Source: Pholiota molesta
Lineage: Eukaryota; Basidiomycota; Agaricomycetes; Agaricales; Strophariaceae
Assembly: GCA_014925825.1 (NCBI GenBank)
Contig: JACGCK010000099.1
Span: 107,739 to 171,738, forward strand
Length of the DNA: 64,000 bases
Direction: 5' to 3'
Position numbers and translations under genes: made by a program. Shown in pieces: positions 34,801 through 46,193 of the stretch. Positions within the stretch are counted from its first letter, which is position 1, and each line of letters opens with the position of its first letter. The notes under the pieces were generated by a model that made no database searches, had not been told where the DNA came from, and saw only the letters and a program-made list of their open reading frames with translations.

Positions 34801-35836
34801 TGCGATGTCTACATCGTACGTACTTTCCCCCCTCTATCTTAAAAATATGGCATCATTTATGCGACATCCATTTGGACTTTCAGGAAGCGATGAAGCCTAT
34901 GATGGACGAGTCCTCCCCCATCGCAACACGCAAGTCTGCACAGCAGACGTTATATACCTGTTTGGACCATGGTCTGCGCCTGCTTCACCCCTTCATGCCC
35001 TTCGTCACGGAAGAGCTGTGGCAACGTCTTCCCCGCCGTCCAAATGACCCCACTCCATCGATCATGGTCTCACAATTCCCCATCAACGTAAGTCGACGTT
35101 CGTAAAGCGTGTATATCGCAATTTGACTAATGTTGTCGCGCAGGACTCGGCCTTCGTGTTTGAAGACGCGGACAAGCAGTTTGATCTTGTTTTCACGACG
35201 CTCAAAGCTGCACGATCTCTTGCCGCTTCATACAACTTGCAAAGTGATATCCAATGTGCGTTCAGTTCGAATCATCCAATCATCTGCGCTGTGCTCACAC
35301 AAGCTTTGTCTTTGATCAGTCTTTGTCCAGGTGCGGACAGAAGAGGAGGAACAACTTTTTGTGCCACAGATGTCCACCATCGTCGCCCTCTCCAAGGGCT
35401 GCAAGAGCGCAAAGGTCGTGCGGGACCCCGCTGATGTGCCCGCTGGATGCGGCAGCGCTGTCGTCACGCCCTCCATCATCGTGCACACGCTCGTCCGAGT
35501 AAGTCCCCTATGCACTTTTTCCCGGTTTAGCCATTTACGAACGAAAAATTATCAGGGTCTTGTGGACCTCGATAATGAGATCGCGAAATGTGACAAGAAA
35601 CTGGACTTTGCCCGGCTAAATCTGCAGAAGATTGTCAAGCTCGAGAACCAACCCGAATATGCAGAGACCGTGCCTGAGAACGTGCGGGCGGCGAATACTG
35701 ACAAAGTACGTGTGGTATTCAAACTCTCATGTTCTCATCGTCCTGACTTTATGTTGGCTTCTATCAGCGCAAGACTCTGGAAGCGGAGATCGCCACGCTC
35801 GAAACATCTAAAAACATGTTCGTGCAATTAAAATAG
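31834..35836 (+). CDS. VAS1: Valyl-tRNA synthetase (one apparent frameshift)
   Basis: Charges tRNA-Val; in fungi one gene usually serves both cytosol and mitochondria. Sixteen exons, with boundaries at 31834-31909, 31967-32134, 32189-32587 and so on to 35768-35836. The N-terminus is Lys/Ala-rich ([19 protein letters not shown]). The class I signatures are LHIGHAL and KMSKSLGN, with the editing-domain block [14 protein letters not shown], and a C-terminal coiled segment ([14 protein letters not shown]) ending FVQLK. Exon lengths total 3,167, one base short of 1,056 codons. The lost base falls in a run of five C at 32350-32354: VIPSPPP is in one frame and [11 protein letters not shown] in the next. 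As the enzyme is essential and single-copy, a sequencing error or a second intact allele is likely. Confidence 0.93.
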
Positions 35837-36176
35837 AATGTTGGGATAATAAGTATGTAGTGATACCATGAAAAGAATATGGAATTTCCGTCTGCTGGCT
35901 GATGTGAGCCAGTTGGTTTCAACGAACCACATTTGCATGTTGCGCTTGATTTTGCAGAATCTTGAAGTGTGGACGAGTGCATCACGCGGCAGAGTGCATC
36001 TGCAGTGTCACCTTGCGATTGACAGCTATAAGTGTAGAAGTACAATTCGAAGCTCTCCCGGCATTTATTCAGGTCTATTCTATTTTAAAGTCCTCGAAAA
36101 TGATTCCAACTTGGATCATCCTCTGTAAAAGCGTAGCCCCAGATCCACATAAAGGCTCTTATACTCAGCCCCTCGG

Positions 36177-38063
36177 TTATTGCGCAACGAACTTATCCCA
36201 CTTGCTCATGCACGAATATCCGTCGTAATCTGTAAGCACACACCGCGCACCATTAACCATAGCTCGATTTATCATGCAAACTAAAAGCGAGAAACTCACC
36301 GAAGCTCCTAGCCTGATCGCAAGTACACCGCCCTTTCTCCCAAGCCTCCTCCGACTTGGGGCAGTGAGTGTACGGACTGTGCTCGTACCCTATATCGTCG
36401 AAGAACTGGATCTGATCGCGCGAGGCGAACAAGGCAGCGGCGATCGAATGTACGGGTGCATCTCCCCAGCGCTGTAGATCGTGGTTCAATTCGTTTGGAA
36501 TTTACGGTGTTGAAGGTAAATGTGGAATAGCACGTACCTCGTAGTAAAATCCACCTTGTGCGTCCAGATATTCGAAGAACGCGGTGTACGCCTCCCCTCG
36601 CCAGAAATCCATGTCGGCGATCTCGAAATTACTCCAGACTGTATTCATCAAACAATTAGATATTTGATACAACTCGAAGGTAAATGGGGGAAGAAGGGTG
36701 CGTACAATGACAGAGGTTATAGGTGTTTCCATTATCTGAGGACATGAAACCCAGCGCGTTATCCTTGGCAATGTATTCGGGATGCGCCTTTACGAAATCT
36801 GTTGTCATTGGGACTGGTGAATAATCTGTAGTGCGATGTCAATTGATTCTGATAATCGCACCCATGACATGACCCCACATGGTTGGGATGGTTGCCTCGT
36901 ACTCGTACATAGTTATGGTGAAGGCTTGAGCAAAGGCGAAGATTGAATATTTCTGAACTGACAGAAGCGAATGACGGACTCACAGTAAACCTTGTTATTT
37001 TCCTCCATGAAGCGGAATGGGTCATAGTTAATATCACAATGGAAATGGACATTGGGCCTAGAAGATTGGGTTAGTACCTTTGGATCCGTAACGAGCCACA
37101 AAAAAACGCTCTGTGGACATCCACATATGGAAGTTATGCCTTAAAGGGGAAATCAAGGAGAAACTGAGATATTCCCTCGCTCGACAGTTGGAAGGAAAAA
37201 GTCATAGCACAACAGAGATAGGAAGTCACTCGAAAATGGAGACACTCACTCGATACGCCAGTACCACCGATATTTCGACATCAAAGGGTGCTTGAAGAAG
37301 AACTAACAGAATAGAAGATGGTTACGTCCCTTGCTGCAAGTCAAAAAAAAGAATCACGCACTCCCGAATTGTACCTGCACATATTCCTGTATGAAACGCT
37401 GCCTCCGTAGATAATGTTCTTCTCCACCATCTTATCCCTGCTCTCCTTTGCCTTGTCTTCATCTATCCAGTCGGGCTGATACCAATGCTCCGGGGAGATG
37501 ACCCCAAATTCGACTTTGGCGGGCGTCAATACAGAGATGCGACTGTGGCGCATTTCTTATATCTCAGACCAAACGAAGGGGTAAGGATTGAAACATTGAG
37601 AACGCACCGTTTGAAGTCTTCCGTGAATTCCACCTCATTCAGCAAGACATAAGGGTATTGGTAGCGCCTGTTGAATCGGTCCTCGACCTCCCTGATACTC
37701 TGCACGGTGCTCTGTAAGTCCGAATTTCGGCAGAGGATGACGAAGGTGGCATTGGCTCGGCTGTCGGGGGAGTACGTCTCGTTGGCGCTCCCAGAAGGGT
37801 TCCATGCAATGTAGTCGGCTGAGGGTGTTGATTCTGGTTGAATGGAGGTTTGAGAGTCGATGGCGGAAGCTGCTGGCGATGTGAATTTGGAAGCTATATT
37901 TGATAACGAGGTTGCGCGGCCATATGATTCATGGGAGAAGCTGAGAATATAATGCAATGATATCTGGTGCGTCATATTGCTATGTAGACATTTGCTCGAA
38001 GAAGAACGAGAGACGTACGAGGAACGCAAAAACTGTGAGGATGTACCGAGCTAGGGCATTCAT
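36177..38063 (-). CDS. KRE2: Alpha-1,2-mannosyltransferase, KRE2/MNT1 family (GT15)
   Basis: A Golgi type II membrane enzyme that adds alpha-1,2-mannose to O- and N-linked glycans. Ten exons (38019-38063, 37608-37963, 37362-37542, 37250-37302, 36984-37057, 36862-36924, 36706-36825, 36538-36638, 36300-36471, 36177-36229) give exactly 405 residues. An N-terminal signal anchor spans intron 1 (YILTVFAFL/ISLHYIL). Family blocks are ANATFVILCRNSDL, YPYVLLNEVEFTEDFKR, PEHWYQPDWID, YGGSVSYRNMCRYNSG, PNVHFHCDINYDP, NFEIADMDFWRGEAY, GGFYYERWGDAPVHSIAA and YDGYSCMSKWD. It is convergent with VAS1, with stop codons about 340 bases apart. Rearranged copies of its 3' end lie at 30355-30655. Confidence 0.95.
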
Positions 38064-39293
38064 CGTGGTGGTTTCTTAGGTCCTTTGGAGTTGGTCTTTC
38101 GAGTCAAATGTCTCTGGAAGCGAAAAGGGGGAAATGGAACAAGATAAGCGCTGGTGTCGAACGCTGAAACGGGGAAGAGCTGTATGGATACAATGTCATC
38201 CAGGGGAAAGCTGCCTCGAATTGACGTGTAGGCGTTCTTGAAGTAGATGAAGTGACGGGATTAGAGTGACCCTGGTCTTGAGCGTTGATTCAAATTTGAA
38301 GTAAGGTTGGCGAGCAGTTGATCCTATGGCCTATTAAAACGCGGCTGTGGCGAAAGGTACTAAGGTAGCAAACCGGATATCATGAAGAAATTGTAGGCGC
38401 TATTTACCGAATCATATATGTGAGCTGCGCGTTGGGCTACGTGGAGCCAAAGTTTTGGGTGAAACGAACCTCGCAACCGTACGGCGTAAGGCTTAAGCAT
38501 AGGAAGAGATGATTACGACGTATTACATAAATAATCTACATCCTTCACTAAGTCTACGATGCTTGGAGGTATTCCCGCTGGCTTACCTGGGCTTGCTCCA
38601 GAAAACATTATACAGCCCTAATAACTGCGCATGTAACTAACGCCGTCCTATCGGTCGGCTTTACAGCTTAGCGAAGTGAATCTTTCAAAATTTCCGCAGC
38701 AATGATGGAGTTGGGGTCCGGAGACCCGCAAACTTTATGATCGATGATTAATCGATCAAGTGACGATTCTACCCGCTGGCCCAGAAAAATAGGTACCCCA
38801 TGAAGTACTTGAAAGATAGTGCTGGTAGTGCACATTGTATTGAAGCCTAAGGTATGATTCGATGCGGGGTGAGCGGCATGTTGCCGGCATAAGATATCAG
38901 TTAAGCGCCCGTCGAGCCGAGCCGAGCCGAGATGCCAAGAGAAAGAACAACGCTCCCGTCACTTTCGTAATAGCTTTCTATGTTTTGCTTTCCTCTTTGT
39001 GGATTGCGACTAAATTGCGACAGTGCAGCAGGTTGATTTCGAGAAATTGATGAATTAATTTGAAAGCTAGTACTTTGGCATCCGAATATTCAATTGTATA
39101 AGACACCAGAGACGTCTGGGTGTTGCCCAAATCTAACCCTTTACTCGTTCTTATTCTCCGAACGACTATAAGACCCATTTTGATAATGACGTAACCCGAA
39201 TCTCAAGCGCTAGTCACTGCCATATCAGAAAGACAAATGGATGAAAGCGCTTCAGCCCGCCACAAGTACGGAAACGTTGACGTGGCTTGTTAA
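38064..39293. other. Intergenic region upstream of KRE2
   Basis: No supported gene. A GAGCC pentamer is repeated three times near 38915-38930. Short frames here lack motifs. Confidence 0.4.
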
Positions 39294-40176
39294 CTAGCCA
39301 ATATAAGGACGAATTTGTCGTGTTGTGTACGGTTGGCCCTCACGTTCTCCTCCGAGAATTAGTATGGAATGACAGCTTCGGGACCTTCTTTTCTATAAAA
39401 GGATCAGTTAAGTTGTTCATGGGAGATTTATAGATGTAATATCCTTACAATATACATAGCTGGAACCCACTTGGCAGTTCCGCGCAAGCAAACTGTCGCC
39501 CAAATAAAATCCTGAAGTCAAAATGGACAAGGGTTAGATGACAAAATATACAACCTTTCTTCGACATACTCACCTGAAAGATATATGGATTGACATGAGA
39601 CCTTGCTTCAGGCTCGGGAAAGTTAGCGGTCCCCTGGTGGGGACACTCCAAAGGCATAGCGCGTATTTCCCTTCGAAGAGGGGAATATGCTGCTATTTCC
39701 CCCGTTCCATCTTCATCACACAACCTCACTCTATACATTCGCTCTTCCTTCCTCTGGAGATTAAATAATTTGCAGGTAAGCGAAAAACATCAATATCAGA
39801 CTAGAATCCACTCACTCCGTATTCATATTCAATCATAATCGGTGCTATCACCGTGGCAGCTCGCCAGCTTGCGCTTGTGAAGCTACGCCGGACCAAAACC
39901 ATTTGTCCGATCTGATGATGCGTGTTAGAACCAGTATCAAGCTCATCAAATATATGGGCTTACCGCAAAGTAATGTTCATCTTGGAGAGGACGGCCAAGT
40001 GCAAACCAGTCATTCTCTGTCTGGGCCGAGCTGACTGCGCTCGGTGCATTGGGCCAAGGAACATGAGAGAAGTCATTGGGTGAACGTACGGCCGAGGTAG
40101 GTCTGGTCATGAGCAGAGGTTGTGGCATAGTCCCCATGTGCATATATACAGGCCTCGGATGTTGATTTGAAGTCAT
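39294..40176 (-). CDS. Orphan-family protein, tandem copy 2
   Basis: Five exons, with coding from ATG 40176 and a last exon of 99 bases (39294-39392). It contains IGQMVLVRRSF, MYRVRLCDEDGTGEI and DFIWATVCLRGTAKWVPAMYI, and ends SCHSILILGGE..RQIRPYIG. The neighbour at 40782-41603 shares the pattern G.(R/M)VL(I/V)R..S..W, a DE.G turn, (D/E)F(I/V)WA, WVPAMY, and a final exon of the same length ending in RPY. It may be a small chromo/SH3-like beta barrel, but this is speculation. I do not recognise a described family. Confidence 0.6.
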
Positions 40177-40781
40177 CTCTGCTCAATAGCACTCAGTGAT
40201 ATCGGTTGATTGGATGGGTGGGTGGGTGAATGGGTGTCCAGTCTATATGCCGAAAACGAAACTTTATAGCGGTAAAATGCACGCGCACATGCGTGAGTGG
40301 CTTGCCGGAATATGAAGCCATTGAGCAAATAAGGTCAGTGACGCTTTTTCGTGTCGTGGTCAAGCAACAGGACTGCGGATGATGTTGGCAATGCTTTGAC
40401 CATGCTCTTGCACCCAAGTAGTGGACAGAAGCAGGATTTCTAAATTGGGAAGTAACGCCTGCGTCTGCGGTGGAGGGTCTTTTGAGAAGAAAATCTCAGC
40501 TAAGTGGCACAAAGCGCGAAGGCAGTAAAGTGGCGGTACCTACCCCGCGTCAAGCACCAATCTCTTGTCAAGCACCTGAAAGCGTCAAGTTGGCACACGC
40601 ATCTAAGCGTAAAGTCGACATAGAACTCAGATAACTCAGTGCTTAGAAATTTGGAGCCCGATCACGATTAAATATGATACTCAATGAGTCAATACTCTCA
40701 ATAAAATACGCGTAATACAGTTGCAGTGTAACTTGAAAATCTCGATTTTAGAAGCTTATTTACATTATGAGAAGACGCAAA

Positions 40782-41603
40782 TTAATCCTCATAAGGACGA
40801 ACGCGCGATACCACCCTTGGTATATCACTTGTGTACTCTCCCTTAAGGACTATGACTGAATGGCGGCTAGAAGACTTTGCCTGAATGGAAATAAATTAGC
40901 GTTTATATGATACTGAGCTGGAAATGCCCTACAAGATACATTGCTGGCACCCAAGCCTCGAATAACTGAGCACTTCCAGACCGCTTGGCGACCCCAACGG
41001 CAGCCCAAACAAACTCCTGAAGTGACAAGCAAATGTTGAGTAAATTATATAGCGTCTTTCTCGTCTACTAGCACTCACCAAACGGTCATAGTTTCTATGT
41101 GGAAACGTTTCCGAAAGGGCTGGGTACGTCTGCATGCCGGTGAGATACTCCAAGGGAATATCACGCAGATTTTCAGGAGAACAGAAACGGCCGGAGCGAC
41201 AAACGCGGCCATTTTCGTCTTCCTGTCGCACCATAAATGTAGACCGCTTGCCTCCCTCGTCTGGGTATACTTTTCCCACATTCCAATGGGAATCATCGGC
41301 TTCCCGGATTAAGACTCTGTCGCCCTTGTTGTACTTGAAGGAGAAATTATCAGTTAAGGAGTCGTTGAGGTGAAGAAGCTACCAGCTTACTTTGAACTCT
41401 TTATTTTCCTTTCCCCGTGGAATAGGACCAGTGGTTCTCGGGCTCCTAGCTGACTTTGCTGAGCTCGGACTACGGAAATTCTGATAAGACATTTCTCTTC
41501 GAGAGTTATGAGTAGAAGTGTGAGTGATGTGTGGGGATAGAGGCTCATTCTGGATAACGGGAGAAAGGGATTTTATAAGGGGAGAAGATATGCCACTGGC
41601 CAA
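40782..41603 (-). CDS. Orphan-family protein, tandem copy 1
   Basis: Exons 41391-41603, 41079-41333, 40933-41016 and 40782-40880 give 216 residues in phase. The N-terminus is Ser-rich and likely disordered (SPSSAKSARSPRTTGPIP). The folded part reads EFKYNKGDRVLIREADDSHW, NVGKVYPDEGG, FMVRQEDENGRV, LRDIPLEYLTGM, EFVWAAVGVAKRSGSAQLF, EAWVPAMYL, then SSRHSVIVLKGEYTSD and VRPYED. The intron layout matches copy 2. Function unknown. Confidence 0.65.
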
Positions 41604-42231
41604 GGTCTGCGTTACTTATTTCGGCAAAGCAAGGAAGGTGAATGTTGGTATTGTCAGTATCGAAGGAGGCCAGATGTCCAAATTGGGATATAGGCGCCTG
41701 CATATCGCGGAAATGGTTCCCTTTGCATGGCCCACTCATTAAAGCGCTAAAGCAAGAAAAGCTCAGCTGTGCCACTCCCTTCGATATCACGCAAATACGT
41801 AGTACTGGCGTCAAGCGTCCAAGCGCCATAATAATAATCCAATTATTGTACTTCTTTCTCAGCGCCCACACTGAGAGGATTGCACATTGGCGAATGTAAA
41901 GAGGTGTTGGTGTATCCTTGGAAAGCTCCGCTCTCGTACAGCCTGAACTTTTGGGATCGCGATTGTCCATGATTGGGATCTCTATGTTTTCAATGAGTAG
42001 TATGGAAAGAAAATAAGTAGAGAAAGTGCCATGACTAAACTCGATTTATGAGTCTAAGCGCCTAAGACGAGGTTTGGTTGAATTGATTGCTATAAATAAA
42101 TTGGCAAGGATGAGTGGAGGATCATTGATCAGTGGGTATTTTTAGTGCTCTCAGCGGTGAGGCACTGAGGCCCAGATGAAACTGATGGCAAGTTTACAAG
42201 TAAGTAACTAGGGAATGCTCGAGATTTCGAA

Positions 42232-42394
42232 CACTGCTGGAGGCAATCATTGTCTCATGTAAAAACAGCCCAGAAAAAAGTATTTTTGAACGTGTTGCAT
42301 AGGCTGTTCCAAAAGAAAAACCCTACGGGAACAGCGTTGGAACCTGTTCACAATAGGCTGTTTCCGAAAGAAACAGCCATTGCCTCCAGCAGTG
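42232..42394. mobile_element. 163-bp CACTA-like miniature inverted-repeat element
   Basis: Perfect 16-base terminal inverted repeats (CACTGCTGGAGGCAAT ... ATTGCCTCCAGCAGTG) are flanked by the 3-base direct repeat GAA (42229-42231 and 42395-42397). CACTG termini and 3-base target duplications are hallmarks of the CACTA/EnSpm superfamily. The interior repeats GGCTGTT(T)CC and its complement GGAACAGC/GAAACAGCC several times. No coding capacity. Confidence 0.8.
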
Positions 42395-42664
42395 GAAAGA
42401 ATCAACATCTATCAACATCCAAACCGACAAATACTCGCGTTACATCTGTAACATTCATTATTGTAAGAGACGGCGGCAGTGTGACTCTTTTGTCGGCATT
42501 TGTTCCGTAATTAGACCACTGCCATTGGTGGCATAGTGCCACACACCAAGCTTTCAAAACAACCTTGACACCATACTTCTTGGGAGCACAGGTGAGTCAA
42601 AGTTCTCCTAATTATACATGTGCTAATGAGATAACGGATTTCAAGTACTTCAGGGCGCTGCGCC

Positions 42665-44236
42665 ATGCTGATCTCGTTGAATAGAGCACTTTTGAAGATT
42701 TGCAACCCAACGTTTGGCATATTCAAGTCACGTAAATCGACTGTGGAATCGTCATCCAGTCAAACAGTGGTGGGCCAGAAGGAGACAAGCAAAGAAATAG
42801 AGACACAGGAAGTATTTCACCCGTATACCACACCTTCCAACCCCGCGAAGCCCCTATGGAAGCCGGCGGCGCCACGCTCATGCCTATCCCAACTCCCTCC
42901 CGAGATCATGGGCGAGATCTTCGCTAGAGCCTGCCATGCTACAACCCACAACTTCCACTCCGACACAAGGCGACACTTGCGAACCACTCCTTTCATCCTT
43001 GGACACGTGTGCACGGATTGGCGCGAAATCGTATGGTCGACGCCGCATATCTGGAGCCACCTCGCCCTAGTCTTGTCGACAACACTATACGAGACGCAGA
43101 TGGTCCTTCTGCGCGACTGGCTCGGGCGTTCGGGGGTCTGCCCTCTGCATATCAGCCTATTGTTCGGCGATGAACACGATTGGTCCGACAGAATACCCAA
43201 CGAACTCATTGAAATGCTCGTTGAGACTTCGCACAGGTGGAGATCTATATACTTTGTACTGCCCGAAGCATGGTATTCTGGTTTAGCAAAAATAGAGTCG
43301 AAACTCCCCCTCCTCGTCGAAGCCTCTACACAGCCTCTGTGGTCCGATTGCGGCCTCCCATCGGCTAGCCGCAAACACTTCACACTCTTACAGTCCGCGC
43401 CCGCTCTCAAAGATATGCGTCTGAACGGCTACTATCTCGCAGGCGTCCAAATACCATGGGCACAGTTGACGTCAATCAAAATGCAGCAAGTCTACCTGGA
43501 TGAGTGCCTTTATGGTCTCCTCCGCACAACCAATGCCACTTTCTGCCGAATCTTTACCATTCTAGCCAACGACGTGGGCCGGATTGTCCAAGATTTCCCT
43601 GAAAGACTCCAACTTCCTATCACAGAGTTAATCATATACATGGCAGCATGGGCTGACACTGAACGACTACTGTCCAATTTTTCCCTTCCTTCGCTCAAGA
43701 CGCTAGAACTTTCCGCTCTCAATGGGCCCCCAGAAGTCAACAACCTACCCTCACTACTCCTAAATCTGAACTGTCAACTCCACACGCTCAAGCTAACCGA
43801 GTTCGACTGTTACGAGGAAGAGTTCAACTTGATCGACGCTCTCCAACAAATACCCAGTCTCAGGTCCTTGGAGATCAACCTGAATCAAGGAAGTTCGGTA
43901 GTAGGATGTGATTTTTTCCCGAGATTACTGCAATTACGCCGCACCACGTCTCAAAATGACTGCAAAGGAGATTCATCCACCAAAACCTTACTTGGAAAGC
44001 TGGAAGATTTCAAATTCTCTGGAACCGTCTTCAGTGCCAATTCTCCACTTCACCAGAGTTTGGTGCAGGCACTCCGACTACGGGCGACATCGTCGTGTCT
44101 TCGATCATTTGAGTTGACTACGACCCTAGTTTACGATTATCCTTTGGACGTGGAGATCAAGAAGGAATTTAGGGAGCTGCGACGCAGAGGATTACGGCTG
44201 AAGATCGCCTTTCGTGATATTTCTTGGCTTGCGTGA
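42665..44236 (+). CDS. F-box protein with leucine-rich region (523 aa, intronless)
   Basis: A continuous frame from ATG 42665. After a disordered N-terminus, the F-box reads LSQLPPEIMGEIFARACHAT followed by FILGHVCTDWREIVWSTPHI and WSHL, the standard form in agaricomycete F-box proteins. Leucine-rich segments follow (LPITELIIYMAAWADTERLL, FSLPSLKTLELSALNG, IPSLRSLEINLNQG). The likely role is substrate recognition for an SCF ubiquitin ligase. The absence of introns contrasts with neighbouring genes. Confidence 0.85.
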   Translation: MLISLNRALLKICNPTFGIFKSRKSTVESSSSQTVVGQKETSKEIETQEVFHPYTTPSNPAKPLWKPAAPRSCLSQLPPEIMGEIFARACHATTHNFHSDTRRHLRTTPFILGHVCTDWREIVWSTPHIWSHLALVLSTTLYETQMVLLRDWLGRSGVCPLHISLLFGDEHDWSDRIPNELIEMLVETSHRWRSIYFVLPEAWYSGLAKIESKLPLLVEASTQPLWSDCGLPSASRKHFTLLQSAPALKDMRLNGYYLAGVQIPWAQLTSIKMQQVYLDECLYGLLRTTNATFCRIFTILANDVGRIVQDFPERLQLPITELIIYMAAWADTERLLSNFSLPSLKTLELSALNGPPEVNNLPSLLLNLNCQLHTLKLTEFDCYEEEFNLIDALQQIPSLRSLEINLNQGSSVVGCDFFPRLLQLRRTTSQNDCKGDSSTKTLLGKLEDFKFSGTVFSANSPLHQSLVQALRLRATSSCLRSFELTTTLVYDYPLDVEIKKEFRELRRRGLRLKIAFRDISWLA

Positions 44237-46193
44237 TACATACCAGGGAGGTTGTAATATTCGGTCCTGAGACAGATTAGCCAGTTCGACAATGGATATA
44301 AATATTGTACACGCCGTTGTACATAAATAGTGTTGTAGGTTGCCTCACCAGCCGAGGATATGTCCCAGAACATGAGCATAACCCAAGTGTAGTACACTGG
44401 CAAAATCGTGCCTCTTTCCCATCTGGCTGTCAACTTTGCAACCCTGCTTGCAGATTCGAATGTCCGTGCGTATCAAAGGGAATGAGGTATGTGGAATCAT
44501 TTTTTGGACCCAATGGACCCAAGGAAGTTTCTCTTTTTCTTCTTCCCTTCGCTGGAAGTTGTGCTCGTGCCTGAGGCGGTTCGTTGCATCGATTCTGAGG
44601 GGTGATGTTCACTCGACGACGAAGTGTTTCGACCGAATGAAGAAGCTTGCAGTGCTTTTACCATGCCTCTGGAGGATGGAAAGAGATCTGATTCAATAGA
44701 TGGAGATACCTTAGGATCGAGGAACTCACCGCTGTGTTGCGTCTATATACTCCTCCCGCCCAAAGTGCTTCGAGGTCTTTACTGACATTCCCGACGGGGT
44801 TACATCATAACCTTTGGATTTAAGACTATTGGAAATGAAATTCATAATCCACAAGCGCTATGTAAGCTTCGATAAACCAGATGGGTGATAAGGACGTACG
44901 ATTCCCTGGTGGATGCAACTCCCGCATTTATGGATTTCGTGACGAAGATAATACCATAGATTATCCCCCCGAAGAAGATGATAGTCTATACCGCTCAGTC
45001 AGTCCTGTTGACTTGTTCAAGAGAAGACCAGGCACAAACAGCAGCGAGAGAGAATACATCGACCCTATTTTGAGAGCGTAAGTCGGTCGCATCGTGTGCT
45101 GCAGTGAAACTTGAACACACTAACCAGGACATTGCTATGACGCAGACGTTGTGAAGTAGTAATACAGAAGAACAATGTGTGTTTCGATGAAATAACGAGT
45201 GTTAGAGGAAGCCGGAGGGTATCAAAGATTACAAGGAAAAGGTATGTTGAACGAGGGTATGCTGGCGGTACAGGAAAGAGATGTTCAAACTTCGAACAGC
45301 GGCACCGCCGCCGCACATGGACATTGACGCCCGTGGGAAACACCATGATCGCATCGTTGGCGCTCCGCTGATGCCTAAAAGCGATGCACCTCCATCACCC
45401 CTTGACTACCCCTGCCCACCAGCAACTGGGAGATCGCCAGCTCGCGTGGATTCAAATAGAATCTACTTAGCTTGCAGGATCGACTTTATCATCAGCCGCA
45501 TTCCGGAGTCTGCCTACGGGAGACTAGGGAATTCTCAGAACGTCACATTTATGGAACATTCCAAGGAATCACTTTGATATCATGTGTGCTCGAGATAACC
45601 ACGTCTAAGGAATTCTCGGCTTCAGAGCTCCCAGCTCGAAGAAGAGAAGTTTTGAAAGAGCATGGGGTAGTCCGCTGATTATGGAATTGCTCGACTAATC
45701 ATGATCACTACAAGTAACTAATAACCTGTGTGTTTATATCATCTTCCGATCAAAGAGACCCACAGCTCTACATCACGGTGTTGTCTCTCCTCTATCTTTA
45801 AAATGATAGCTTATTTTCTCTTGAAAACTACAAACACTAATAACTATGTATCAGTCAAAATTTGGTGCTCTCGGTTCCAATTCTCACGTAGTGGCAGCGT
45901 GGCTGGCTTCTACGTGAATGCGGAAAGTACTAGCAACTTAGCATGACTTCCAAATTATATGCCTTTCATACCAATCAAAGCTTGTTCGTAGGCTGGGTAT
46001 TGAGGACTGATTATTTTTAGCCCGGTCGTATTCAGGGAAAGTTCATCCCATTTAATGGTTCCAATCATGATTCTAGAGTACCCTCAGCTTTTGGGCAGAT
46101 TATATCCGACCATGCATGATCGCAGTATAGCAACCTGGGACATCGTATATATACTGCCTCGCAGGAAGTTCATCAAGTCTCCCGCCACCCATC
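44237..46193. other. Gene-poor stretch between the F-box and membrane protein genes
   Basis: Apart from the small reading frame at 44881 I see no supported gene. A TATATA stretch at about 46147 probably belongs to the promoter of the gene at 46194. Confidence 0.4.
44881..45137 (+). CDS. Possible small acidic protein (about 69 aa)
   Basis: MGDKDVRFPGGCNSRIYGF runs on through acidic residues (YPPEEDDSLYRS) to REYIDPILRA. A GT-AG intron (GTAAGT..ACCAG) then leads to a stop two codons later. Nothing else supports it. Confidence 0.25.

Noticed and set aside
35255..35320. GTTCGAATC, a tRNA B-box-like string
   Set aside because: It lies in a valyl-tRNA synthetase intron with no A box or cloverleaf around it. 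No other tRNA candidate was found.
41545..41970. 141-residue minus-strand frame upstream of the orphan-family gene
   Set aside because: Overlaps the start of the supported gene in another frame and has no motif or intron support.
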